7,606 nt of DNA, taken from NCBI GenBank assembly GCA_035295985.1, contig DATHBT010000049.1, positions 1-7,606 of the forward strand, written 5' to 3'. The DNA is from JAIVGV01 sp035295985 (GTDB lineage: Bacteria > Acidobacteriota > Blastocatellia > Pyrinomonadales > Pyrinomonadaceae). The notes under the pieces were generated by a model. It was not told where the DNA came from. It did no database searches and saw only the letters and a list, made by a program, of their open reading frames with translations. The position numbers and the translations under genes were made by a program. Positions within the stretch are counted from its first letter, which is position 1. Every line of letters begins with the position of its first letter. Below are positions 1-6,705 of the stretch, one piece after another.

Positions 1-1
1 G

Positions 2-1006
2 CTCTGCTGCGCCGCCGTCTTCGCGCACGCGGCCGTCACGACCCAGGGGAAGGAAGTCGCGCGCGCGCTCAACTCGGACGCGGCCTCGCCGCGCCCCGCG
101 GCGAAGACGGGCCGCCGCGTCGCCGTCACCTTCGTCGCGCTGCCGATGGTGCAGACCTGGTATCACCCGCGCGCCGAGAAGGACACGCGCAAGCTGCTCG
201 CCGCCCTCGCCTCGCGCGGCATACGCTCGGTCGGCTTCGTCAACGCCGGGCAGTTGTACAAAGACGGGCAGGTGAACGAGGAGAAGACGGGGCTGCTCCG
301 CATGTGGCTAGACGCCGGCCACGAACTAGGCTCCGAGGGCTACGCGCACCCGAACCTCTTCAAGGCGCCGCTCGAAGAGTACAAGCGCGACATCATGCGC
401 GGCGAGGAGTTGACCGGGCAGATGGCGCGCGAGCGCGGCGCTTCTTTGCGCTACTTCAGCTACCCCTTCCTGAACGTCGGGCCGGATAGAACGACGAAGG
501 AAGCGTTCGAGAAGTGGATCGCCGGCCGCGGGATGCAGGTTCACAAGGTCACGATAGACAACTGGGACTGGCTCTACGGCAAGGTCTATGCGGACGCCCG
601 CCGCGCCGAGGACGAGGCGAAGATGGCGCGCGTGGCCGACGAGTACATAGCCTACATGGAGCGCGCCTTTGAGTTCTACGAACAGCTCTCGCGCGACACG
701 CTCGGCTACGAGCCGCCGCAAGTTCTAATGCTCACCGCCAACGGACTCAACTGCCAGAAGGCGGAAGACCTGCTCGCGATGATGGAGCGGCGCGGCTACT
801 CGTTCGTCACGCTCGAAGAGGCGATGAGCGATCCGGCGTACCGGCTACCCGACACCTACACGGGCGAGTACGGCATCTCGTGGCTGCAACGCTGGGCGAT
901 GGCGCGCGGGCGCGAGTTCCGCAAGGAGCCGTACCTGTCCGACTGGATGGCGCAGTTCGACACCTACTCGAAGAAGTGGCCGCCCGTCGAGAAGAACAAG
1001 AAGTGA
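2..1006 (+). CDS. NodB-fold polysaccharide deacetylase-like protein, probable pseudoenzyme (5' end outside window)
   Basis: The reading frame is open from base 2; the first ATG at 146 is internal, because the codons before it (RRVAVTF at about 110-133) align with the N-terminal part of the NodB domain of the next gene. Residues from base 2 (LCCAAVFAHAAVTTQG) look like the tail of a signal peptide, so the protein is probably exported. It aligns with its neighbour along its whole length: by eye 41 of the last 63 aligned residues are identical. The catalytic motifs are gone. TFDD is TFVA (bases 128-139), the first metal His of HxxxH is Glu (335-337), the motif 3 Arg is Ser (458-460) and the motif 5 His is Thr (734-736). 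The second metal His (347-349) and the D-x-x-x-W motif (557-571) remain. Family knowledge says such a protein should not deacetylate sugars. A binding, scaffold or regulatory role beside its active paralogue is inference. It has three ATA and four CTA codons, slightly more AT-ending than its neighbour. Confidence 0.88.
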   Translation, partial: LCCAAVFAHAAVTTQGKEVARALNSDAASPRPAAKTGRRVAVTFVALPMVQTWYHPRAEKDTRKLLAALASRGIRSVGFVNAGQLYKDGQVNEEKTGLLRMWLDAGHELGSEGYAHPNLFKAPLEEYKRDIMRGEELTGQMARERGASLRYFSYPFLNVGPDRTTKEAFEKWIAGRGMQVHKVTIDNWDWLYGKVYADARRAEDEAKMARVADEYIAYMERAFEFYEQLSRDTLGYEPPQVLMLTANGLNCQKAEDLLAMMERRGYSFVTLEEAMSDPAYRLPDTYTGEYGISWLQRWAMARGREFRKEPYLSDWMAQFDTYSKKWPPVEKNKK

Positions 1007-1016
1007 GTCTGCGGCC

Positions 1017-1023
1017 GGGAGGG
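1017..1023 (+). promoter_or_regulatory. Ribosome binding site choosing the ATG at 1031
   Basis: GGGAGGG lies 7 bases before the ATG at 1031 but only one base before an in-frame GTG at 1025. The spacing favours the ATG. The gap from the stop of the preceding gene is only 24 bases, so no promoter is needed between them. Confidence 0.65.
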
Positions 1024-1030
1024 CGTGAGG

Positions 1031-2005
1031 ATGAGACTCAAACGGATCGCGTTAATCGTTTCGTTCGTCTGCGCAGTGTCGGCCTTCGCCGCGGGGCAGA
1101 CTAAGCCGGCGCGACGCGTGGCCGTCACGTTCGACGATCTGCCGATGACGGGCGGCAGCGCGGACGGGCCGGCGGTCGTCGAGAACAACAGGAAGCTAGT
1201 CGCCGCGCTCGTGGCGAACAAAGTTCCGGCCGTCGGCTTCGTCAACGAGCGCCAGTTGGAAGTGCCGGGGCAGCAGGAGGCGAGGGCGGCGGCGCTGCGG
1301 CTGTGGGCAGAGGCCGGGCTTGAACTCGGCAATCACACCTACGCGCACCGCTCCTTCTACAACACGCCGCTCGCGGAGTTCCAGCAGGAGGTTATTCGCG
1401 GCGAGCCGTTCACCCGACAGCTACTCGCCGGGCGCGGCATGCGTCTGCGCTACTTCCGCCACCCGTTCCTGAACACGGGCCGCACGCTCGCCGACAAGCA
1501 GGCCTTCGAGAAGTTCCTCGCCGGGCGCGGCTACCGGGTCGCGCCCGTCACGCACGACAACATGGAGTGGGTCTTCGCGCGCGAGTACGCGAAGGCGCTC
1601 GCGGCCGGCGACGCGGAGAAGGCGCGGCGCGTGGCCGCCGAGTACGTGCCCTACATGGAACAGATGTTCGAGTTCTACGAGAAGCTGTCCGTCGAACTGT
1701 TCGGGCGCGAGATTCCGCAGGTGCTCCTAGTCCACGCGAACCTGCTGAACGGCGATCACTTCCCCGCCGTGGTCGAGATGATGAAGCGGCGCGGCTACCA
1801 GTTCGTCACGCTCGAAGAGGCGCTTCGGGACGAGGCCTACAAGCACCCGGACACTTACGTCGGCCCGGTCGGCGTCTCCTGGCTGCAACGCTGGCTGGTG
1901 ACGCGCGGGAAAGAGTTCCGCAAGGAGCCTTACCTGCCCGAATACATGCGGCAGTTCGACTCCGAGTCGAGCGGGTCGGACTTCAAGACGCGGCGCGGTC
2001 GCTGA
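1031..2005 (+). CDS. Secreted polysaccharide deacetylase (NodB domain), catalytically complete
   Basis: A 324-residue exported carbohydrate esterase family 4-type protein, expected to remove N- or O-acetyl groups from a glycan outside the cytoplasmic membrane using a metal ion. A signal peptide is clear: MRLKR, then a hydrophobic core to about residue 21, with likely cleavage near AFAAG-Q. The NodB motifs are all present: TFDD with D35 and D36; the metal ligands H102 and H106 in HTYAH; R143 in RHPF; D176 and W180 in DNMEW; and H235 in LVHAN. The C-terminal block (GVSWLQRW, EFRKEPYL) is shared with the upstream paralogue. The gene follows that paralogue by 24 bases and is followed by a hairpin terminator, so the two probably form the end of one operon. 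The substrate (peptidoglycan, chitin-like polymer, exopolysaccharide) cannot be read from sequence. Confidence 0.92.
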   Translation: MRLKRIALIVSFVCAVSAFAAGQTKPARRVAVTFDDLPMTGGSADGPAVVENNRKLVAALVANKVPAVGFVNERQLEVPGQQEARAAALRLWAEAGLELGNHTYAHRSFYNTPLAEFQQEVIRGEPFTRQLLAGRGMRLRYFRHPFLNTGRTLADKQAFEKFLAGRGYRVAPVTHDNMEWVFAREYAKALAAGDAEKARRVAAEYVPYMEQMFEFYEKLSVELFGREIPQVLLVHANLLNGDHFPAVVEMMKRRGYQFVTLEEALRDEAYKHPDTYVGPVGVSWLQRWLVTRGKEFRKEPYLPEYMRQFDSESSGSDFKTRRGR

Positions 2006-2029
2006 GGCTGACAGGTAGAATCGCCCGAC

Positions 2030-2050
2030 ACGGCCGCGTCCGGCCGTTTT
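2030..2050 (+). terminator. Intrinsic terminator after the deacetylase operon
   Basis: ACGGCCG (2030-2036) and CGGCCGT (2041-2047) form a perfect 7-bp stem around a 4-base loop, and the run TTTT (2047-2050) follows directly. It begins 25 bases after the deacetylase stop codon. Confidence 0.65.
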
Positions 2051-2127
2051 CGACTTCGCGCGCGACGGCGCGTTGCTCTTGGAAGCTGCCTCTTCGAGAG
2101 CGGGGAGTACCGTCAGCGCGCGGGCGA

Positions 2128-2166
2128 AAGGCCGCGGGGAATCCGAAAGGATCACCCCGCGGCCTT
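2128..2166. terminator. Long hairpin between convergent genes, probable bidirectional terminator
   Basis: AAGGCCGCGGGG (2128-2139) and CCCCGCGGCCTT (2155-2166) pair perfectly over 12 bp. Inside the loop, ATCC (2141-2144) and GGAT (2149-2152) form a further 4-bp stem closed by GAAA, a GNRA-type tetraloop in the + strand transcript. It lies between the stop of the + strand deacetylase and the stop of the - strand EF-P gene. Neither flank has a strong T run, so termination efficiency is uncertain; protection of mRNA 3' ends is an alternative. Confidence 0.55.
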
Positions 2167-2224
2167 CGTGCTCGTTAGTGGGTCGCGCGCAGCCGGCCGA
2201 ATAATAGTGACACGTGTAGATTGC

Positions 2225-2797
2225 TTAAGCGCGGCCCGCGACTTCGCCCGTGCGCGTGTCCACGCGGACGACTTCGCCCTCCTTGATGAAGAGCGGGACG
2301 CGGACGGAGAGGCCCGTCTCAAGCGTCGCCTGCTTCATTGCTCCGCCGGCCGCCGTGTCGCCGCGCGCGCCCGGCTCGGTCGCCGTGACGAGGAGTTCGA
2401 CGAACTGCGGCAGTTGCAATGAGACCGGCTCGCCGTTGTACTTGAGGATTTGGAGCTGCGTGCCGTCCTTCAGATACGCGCGGTCTTCGCCGACCTGATT
2501 GAGGGAGAGGTGGAACTGGTCGTAGCTCGTGTCGTCCATGAAGTGGCAGCCCTCGTTGTCGGCGTAGAGGAACGAGGCGGGGACGAGCTGCACGTCCGGC
2601 TCCTGAAATTTTTCGGAGGTCTTGAAGCTGCGCTCCTGCACCGCGCCGGTGAGCAGGTGGCGCAGGCGTGTCCGCACCATCGTCGAAGCCCCGCGCGCCG
2701 AGGGCGTGGCGAAGGAGACTTCGAGCACCGTGTAAGGCTGCCCGTCCACGACTATCATCAGTTTGCGTTTCAGCTCGTTCGCGCCGATCAGTGCCAT
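2225..2797 (-). CDS. efp: Elongation factor P family protein with EfpL/YeiP-like loop
   Basis: A 190-residue EF-P, the usual length for the family. EF-P binds between the ribosomal P and E sites and relieves stalling at proline-rich stretches. The three-domain layout is readable: an N-terminal KOW-like domain (residues 1 to about 65, GANELKRKLMIVVDGQPY), a central OB domain, and a C-terminal OB domain with GDTAAGG, ATLETGL, VPLFIKEGE and VDTRTGE. The loop that reaches the tRNA acceptor end reads TPSARGAST with R35 near its tip. Canonical E. coli EF-P has PGKGQA with a modified Lys at this place; the longer SxARGA form matches what I recall of E. coli EfpL (YeiP). The C-terminal domain looks like canonical EF-P. 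The start is fixed: an in-frame TAA sits two codons upstream of the ATG (2804-2806). The SD is weak (AAAGAG abuts the ATG). No modification enzyme gene is in the window. Confidence 0.93.
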   Translation of the reverse strand: MALIGANELKRKLMIVVDGQPYTVLEVSFATPSARGASTMVRTRLRHLLTGAVQERSFKTSEKFQEPDVQLVPASFLYADNEGCHFMDDTSYDQFHLSLNQVGEDRAYLKDGTQLQILKYNGEPVSLQLPQFVELLVTATEPGARGDTAAGGAMKQATLETGLSVRVPLFIKEGEVVRVDTRTGEVAGRA

Positions 2798-2870
2798 CTC
2801 TTTTTAAGTGTGCGGGCCGCGCCCGGGTCGGAGCGCGTTTCCGCCGAAGAAGATTGTGAAGATCGCGGCC

Positions 2871-2899
2871 ATCATAAGGGAAGCGTTCGGGAGCGCCAA
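2871..2899 (-). promoter_or_regulatory. Putative sigma70-type promoter for the EF-P gene
   Basis: Read on the - strand, TTGGCG (2894-2899) is followed after exactly 17 bases by TATGAT (2871-2876): 4 of 6 and 5 of 6 matches to the consensus boxes. Transcription would start near 2864 and give a leader of roughly 65 bases. The site lies in the divergent gap between the EF-P and membrane protein genes. Confidence 0.5.
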
Positions 2900-2960
2900 G
2901 CTGCGCCCGCGGCGGGTGTAAGATGTGTGGCCGCGCGGACGGCGGGCGGAATTTCGCCGT

Positions 2961-4142
2961 ATGACGCGCGCCGCTGAGATGATGAAACGGACGCTGGCCC
3001 GCCTCGACTCCCCGCTCGCACCGACGCTGCTGATAGCCGCGGCGGCGGGGCTGTTCGTCTTCGGCGTGCTGCGCGCCAACGGCTTCGACGCCTCGTGGTT
3101 CGTGACGGCGGGCGACAGGTACTGCGACCCGGCGCGCGTGCCGCCGGGACTCTCCGTGCGGCCGAACAGCGACGGCTTCGACGGCCAGTTCTACTACCGG
3201 CTGGCGCTCGATCCGCTCGCGTCGCGCCGCACCGATTACGGCATCACGCTGGATGTGCCCGCGCTGCGCCACCAGCGAATCCTCTACCCGCTGCTCGCGC
3301 GCGCCCTCTCTTTCGGCAGCGCGCGACTGCTGCCGTGGGCGATGATTCTGATCAACTTCGCGGCCCTGTGCCTGCTCGGCTGGCTCGGCGGGCTTTACGC
3401 GCGGTCGCTGCAAAAGCACGCCCTCTGGGGAGTCTTCCCCGCAACCTACCCCGGATCGCTCCTGACGCTCACGCGCGATCTGGTCGAGCTGTCGGAGGTC
3501 GCGCTGCTCGTCGGCAGTCTCCTGCTGCTCAGGCGCGGCCGGCACGTCGCCGCGACGCTGCTGCTCGTCCTGGCCGTGCTGGCGAAGGAAACTGCCCTGC
3601 TCGTCGCGGTCGGCGCGGCGCTCGTGTACGCGGCAGACTGGTTAAGGGGGCGCGGGCGGCGCGTGAGGTGGCACTACTTCGCGGCCCCGCTAGCGGTCTT
3701 CGTGTTGTGGCAGGCCGTGCTCTTTTACAACTGGGGCGAGGTGCCGGTCTTCGCCGGGCGGATAAACCTCGCCGCGCCTTTCAAGGGCTTCGCGGGCTTC
3801 CTCGCCGACGCGGCGCAGTACCGCACGCCGCTCCAGCGCAGGGCGCTCCCCGAGCTGCTATACCTCGTCGCATTCGCCGCGGCCGTGCTCTACTGCGTCC
3901 GTTCGACCCTGGCCTGGGCGCACGAAATAATCTGCTGGCTCCTCTACGGGGCGCTCGCACTCTTGCTCAGCCGGGCCATCTGGGTCGAGGACTGGACGTT
4001 CCTGCGCGCGGTCACGGAGTTCTGCGTCCTCGGCGCGATCATCCTCGTCGGCAGCAGGTCGAGAGTCAGAGTGCCGATCTTCGCGTGCTCGCTGGCATTC
4101 TGGCTCTTCCTGTTCCTCAGGCTGCTGCGCCACGGCGACTGA
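2961..4142 (+). CDS. Polytopic membrane protein, probable GT-C-like glycosyltransferase
   Basis: A 393-residue integral membrane protein if it starts at ATG 2961; GTG 2925 and ATG 2979/2982 are alternatives. GGCGGA (2945-2950) lies 10 bases before 2961, and the first hydrophobic segment (about residues 20-38) is kept with any of them. At least seven hydrophobic stretches follow, for example 124-146, 179-190, 195-225, 239-256 and several to the C-terminus. The first extracytoplasmic loop carries DGFDGQFYYRLALDP (71-85) and later RHQRILYPLL (103-112), with RDLVE (172-176) and AKETALL (208-214) further on. The arrangement of an acidic first loop followed by many helices resembles GT-C enzymes that use polyprenyl-linked sugars, and the YDGQ-like motif recalls membrane proteins annotated in surface glycopolymer formation. 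Function as a glycosyltransferase is inferred; donor and acceptor are unknown. It is divergent from efp and convergent with the protease. Confidence 0.8.
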   Translation: MTRAAEMMKRTLARLDSPLAPTLLIAAAAGLFVFGVLRANGFDASWFVTAGDRYCDPARVPPGLSVRPNSDGFDGQFYYRLALDPLASRRTDYGITLDVPALRHQRILYPLLARALSFGSARLLPWAMILINFAALCLLGWLGGLYARSLQKHALWGVFPATYPGSLLTLTRDLVELSEVALLVGSLLLLRRGRHVAATLLLVLAVLAKETALLVAVGAALVYAADWLRGRGRRVRWHYFAAPLAVFVLWQAVLFYNWGEVPVFAGRINLAAPFKGFAGFLADAAQYRTPLQRRALPELLYLVAFAAAVLYCVRSTLAWAHEIICWLLYGALALLLSRAIWVEDWTFLRAVTEFCVLGAIILVGSRSRVRVPIFACSLAFWLFLFLRLLRHGD

Positions 4143-4198
4143 CGCCGACTCTCTCGAAGAAGAGCCGGCGCGAACTTAACTCCCTGGCGGAAGAAAGA

Positions 4199-4288
4199 CG
4201 GGCGGGGTTAACGGGGCTGACAGAATCGGGGGGAGAAGGGAGAGGGTGCTGCTTTTTCCGATCCTGTCAACCCGGTTAACCCCGCCCG
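4199..4288. repeat. 31-bp imperfect inverted repeat with internal TTRAC units
   Basis: Bases 4199-4229 and 4258-4288 are inverted copies matching at 28 of 31 positions around a 28-base purine-rich loop. Each arm also holds a near-repeat with a 9-base period: TTAACCGGG then TTGACAGGA on one strand, TTAACGGGG then CTGACAGAA on the other. On the - strand the hairpin is followed at once by TCTTTCTT (4191-4198), so it could terminate the protease transcript. The arm resembles short TTAACAGGATTGACAGGAT-like repeats I recall scattered between genes in environmental bacterial genomes, so a dispersed palindromic repeat is equally possible. Confidence 0.7.
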
Positions 4289-4356
4289 GCGGGTAGGGGC
4301 CTCACATCGCGTAAGCCGCCTCGGTCTGATCCGCGTCAATAGGCGGCGAAAGCATC

Positions 4357-4397
4357 GCGCCGCCCGCGGCCCGCTCATTCGGGGCCGCGGGCGGCGC
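4357..4397. terminator. Strong 16-bp hairpin just after the protease stop
   Basis: GCGCCGCCCGCGGCCC (4357-4372) pairs perfectly with 4382-4397 around a 9-base loop. On the - strand it begins 30 bases after the protease stop codon. There is no clear T run on either side, so it may act as an mRNA 3' end stabiliser or work with the second hairpin at 4199-4288. Confidence 0.5.
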
Positions 4398-4427
4398 TCC
4401 AACCTGCTTTCGCCTCGGCGGCCCCCG

Positions 4428-6668
4428 TTACTTCGCGGTCGTCACCGTCACGATTGCCGTGTAGGCGGAGTTGCCGCTGCCGCTCACGGCGCGCACGCGG
4501 TAGCGGTAGGCGGTCGCGCGCGCGAGGTCGGCGTTCGAGAAGGACGCGGCGTTGGCGCCGAGCGCGGCGACCGGCGCGAAGTTCGTGCAGGTCGAACCCT
4601 GACAGCGTTCGACTTCGAAGCCGTCCTCGTTGGCCGACTTGTCAGCCCACGTCAGGTTGATCTGCGACGGGGAGGCCGCCTTGCCGGCGAGCGAGGCGGG
4701 CGCGGCCGGCGCGGCGTCGGCCACCGGCTGCATCGAGGCGGTCACGTCGCCGGAGAGCATCGCCCGGTCGGCCGCCGCGTAGAGGTCGGCCATGATGACG
4801 CCGTCCGACATCACGACGCCGTCGCCCATGATCACGCCGTCGCCCATGATGACGCCATCGGCCATGATGACGCCGTCACTCATCACGACGCCGTCACTCA
4901 TCAGCACGCCGCAACTGAGGAACGGCGAGCCGTCCGACATCACCACGCCGTTCGACGTGAGGATGCTGTCGCTCATCACGACGCCGTCCGACATCAGCAC
5001 GCCGTCACTCATCAGCACGCCGTCCGACACGACGGTGCCGTCGGCGAGCAGCGCGCCCAGGGCGTAAACCTTCTGGTACTTGAGAACCAGGTTGACGCCC
5101 GTGGCGAAGGAGTGATCCATCACGACGCCCTGCGACCAGGCGAAGGTCTGGCCGGAGACGGTCGTCCGCGGCGAGGGCGCGGTCGTGGTCGTAAGGAGCG
5201 GGCTGCCGACCGGCGTCGAGGAGGTCAGGTCGGCGCGGACGAGCTTGGCGAGCCTGACCGCGCCCTCGACGTTCAACTGCCCCGCGCCCTGCTCGAAGGT
5301 GTTGAAGCCGGCGATCTGCTGCGACGTGTACATCAGCAGGGCCTTGACCATGTTCGGCGTAAGCCGTGGGTTGGCCTGGAGCATGAGCGCCGCCGCGCCC
5401 GCCACGGCCGGCGTCGCCATCGACGTGCCCGACAGGTACATCTGCTCCCTCGCGTCCGCCCCGCTGACGTTGGCGTCGAGCGCGGGGTTCTGCGCGACGA
5501 GGGCGTTTTTGGGCGACTGGGCCGCGATCAGCTTGTTGCCGGGGGCGACAAGGTCGGGCTTGACGAGGTTGTCGTAGTGCTTCGTGCCCGAGGAGTCAGT
5601 CCAGAAGCTGCGCGTGGGCCCGCGCGAGGAGTAGGTCGCCACCGCGTCGTCCGAGCGCTCGTTGGTGCCGTAGGTGTTGGTCGCGCCGACGGTGATGACC
5701 GACGGGTCGTTGCCCGGCGAGTGAATCTGCCCGTAGAGCTTCTCCTCCGCGCCCGTCCGGCTGTTGACGCGCTTGCCCTCGTTGCCGGCCGCGGCGACGA
5801 CGACGACGCCCGCGTTGACGAGATCGCGCACGGCGAGGCAGAGCGGATCGACCGTGTAGGAATCGACGGCCGCCGCGCCCAGGCTCATGTTGACGACGCG
5901 GATGTTGTGCGCCGCGCGGTTGGTCTTGAGCCAGTCGATGGCCGCGAGCAGGCCCGAGACCGTGCCCCTGCCCTGCGAGTCGAGCACGCGCAGGTTGACG
6001 ATCTTCGCGCCCGGCGCGACGCCGCGGTACGCGCCCGACGAGACGACTTCGCTCCCGAGGGCGATGGAGGCGACGTGCGAGCCGTGGCCGTAGGGGTCGT
6101 CGGTGCGGCCCTCGCCCGTGAAATCGACGCTGACGACCGCGCGCTGCGCGCCCGTCTTGTCGGCGAAGTTCTTGTGCGCGGTGTAGATGCCGGAGTCGAG
6201 CACGGCGATGGCGACGCCGCTGCCGTCCAACTCGGTCGTGCCGCCCATGGCGCGCGCGGCGTCCGCGCCCGTGGTGAGAGAGAGGTGGCCGAGCAGCTTC
6301 ACCTCGCGGTCGGGCGAGACGTAGGCCACGTCGGCGCGGCCGGCGACCGCCTCAACGTCGCGGGCCTTCATCCTCACGGCGCGGAAGGCGTAGTTCGAGT
6401 AGGCGGCTTTCCTGACCGCGCCCTTGCTCTTCAGGTCGCTGTCAAGCGAGGAAGTCCAAGAGGCCGCGGGCTGGATGATAACGTCCACCTCGTCGTACAG
6501 GCCGGCCGCCTTCGCCTTCGCACGCAGGTCGGCCGCGACCTTCTGCTTCTGCTGCGAGGAGCCTTGCGCGAAGCACGTCCCGCTGCCCGCGCCTGTGGCG
6601 GCGGCGAGCATCAGCGCGAGCGCGAGGAGGAGGCGGCGGGTTGACAGTGTGATAAGGACTCTTCTCAT
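4428..6668 (-). CDS. Secreted subtilisin-like (S8) serine protease with hexapeptide repeats and FnIII domain
   Basis: A 746-residue exported protease. Residues 1-35 are a signal peptide (MRRVLITLSTRR, a Leu/Ala core, then CFAQ). Residues of about 43-125 look like an inhibitor I9-type propeptide. The S8 domain follows with a complete active site: D158 in VLDSG, H195 in GHGSH, the oxyanion N296 in AAGNEG and S416 in GTSMATP. It ends near 475. Residues 542-626 are fourteen hexapeptides of the form SDGVxM, and residues of about 655-746 form a fibronectin type III domain (INLTWADKSANEDGFEVERC, YRYRVRA). No sortase or other anchor is visible, so release or non-covalent wall or polymer binding is likely. 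GAGAGGGG (6677-6684) lies 8 bases before the ATG and supports this start. Expected role: broad extracellular proteolysis; the substrate is unknown. It is transcribed alone, convergent with the membrane protein gene. Confidence 0.95.
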   Translation of the reverse strand: MRRVLITLSTRRLLLALALMLAAATGAGSGTCFAQGSSQQKQKVAADLRAKAKAAGLYDEVDVIIQPAASWTSSLDSDLKSKGAVRKAAYSNYAFRAVRMKARDVEAVAGRADVAYVSPDREVKLLGHLSLTTGADAARAMGGTTELDGSGVAIAVLDSGIYTAHKNFADKTGAQRAVVSVDFTGEGRTDDPYGHGSHVASIALGSEVVSSGAYRGVAPGAKIVNLRVLDSQGRGTVSGLLAAIDWLKTNRAAHNIRVVNMSLGAAAVDSYTVDPLCLAVRDLVNAGVVVVAAAGNEGKRVNSRTGAEEKLYGQIHSPGNDPSVITVGATNTYGTNERSDDAVATYSSRGPTRSFWTDSSGTKHYDNLVKPDLVAPGNKLIAAQSPKNALVAQNPALDANVSGADAREQMYLSGTSMATPAVAGAAALMLQANPRLTPNMVKALLMYTSQQIAGFNTFEQGAGQLNVEGAVRLAKLVRADLTSSTPVGSPLLTTTTAPSPRTTVSGQTFAWSQGVVMDHSFATGVNLVLKYQKVYALGALLADGTVVSDGVLMSDGVLMSDGVVMSDSILTSNGVVMSDGSPFLSCGVLMSDGVVMSDGVIMADGVIMGDGVIMGDGVVMSDGVIMADLYAAADRAMLSGDVTASMQPVADAAPAAPASLAGKAASPSQINLTWADKSANEDGFEVERCQGSTCTNFAPVAALGANAASFSNADLARATAYRYRVRAVSGSGNSAYTAIVTVTTAK
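4791..5045 (-). repeat. In-frame 18-bp tandem repeats coding SDGVxM hexapeptides
   Basis: Fourteen consecutive hexapeptide units occupy residues 542-626 of the protease, with one extra Leu (584) breaking the register. Eight units are exact SDGV(L/V/I)M or A/GDGV(I/V)M variants; the degenerate ones are ADGTVV, SDSILT, SNGVVM, SDGSPF and SCGVLM. A lone related unit, SQGVVM, occurs earlier at residues 512-517. Regular Asp-Gly turns alternating with Val-x-Met suggest stacked beta coils (a beta-solenoid), which is inference. Confidence 0.9.
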
Positions 6669-6693
6669 CGTAGTTTCCCCTCTCGCGCGCTCA

Positions 6694-6705
6694 GAGCACG
6701 TGCTC
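6694..6705. promoter_or_regulatory. 12-bp perfect palindrome upstream of the protease gene
   Basis: GAGCACGTGCTC is self-complementary and lies 25 bases before the protease ATG, just upstream of its SD. It could be an operator or an RNA hairpin in the leader; a chance palindrome in GC-rich DNA is possible. Confidence 0.35.

Noticed and set aside
146..1006. ATG at 146 as the true start of the first NodB-like gene
   Set aside because: The frame is open to the window edge and the codons before 146 align with the NodB N-terminal strand and a signal peptide tail.
2804..2875. Short hydrophobic - strand peptide MMAAIFTIFFGGNALRPGRGPHT ahead of efp, a possible leader peptide
   Set aside because: Its start codons overlap the -10 box of the likely efp promoter, so it would not be in that transcript, and it has no SD.
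2319..3545. A 408-codon open frame on the - strand overlapping efp and the membrane protein
   Set aside because: It overlaps two well supported genes, is Arg/Gln/His-rich without motifs, and is an effect of high GC content.
3095..4279. A 394-codon + strand open frame overlapping the membrane protein
   Set aside because: Composition is Arg/Ala/Pro-rich with no membrane segments; the other frame gives a coherent polytopic protein.
4791..5045. Regular 18-base repeats resembling a CRISPR or minisatellite
   Set aside because: There are no spacers, and the repeats stay in frame within the protease gene coding hexapeptides.
5112..6644. A 510-codon open frame on the + strand opposite the protease
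   Set aside because: It is extremely rich in Arg, Ala, Gly and Val, has no recognisable domain and mirrors the third-position GC bias of the clear protease gene.
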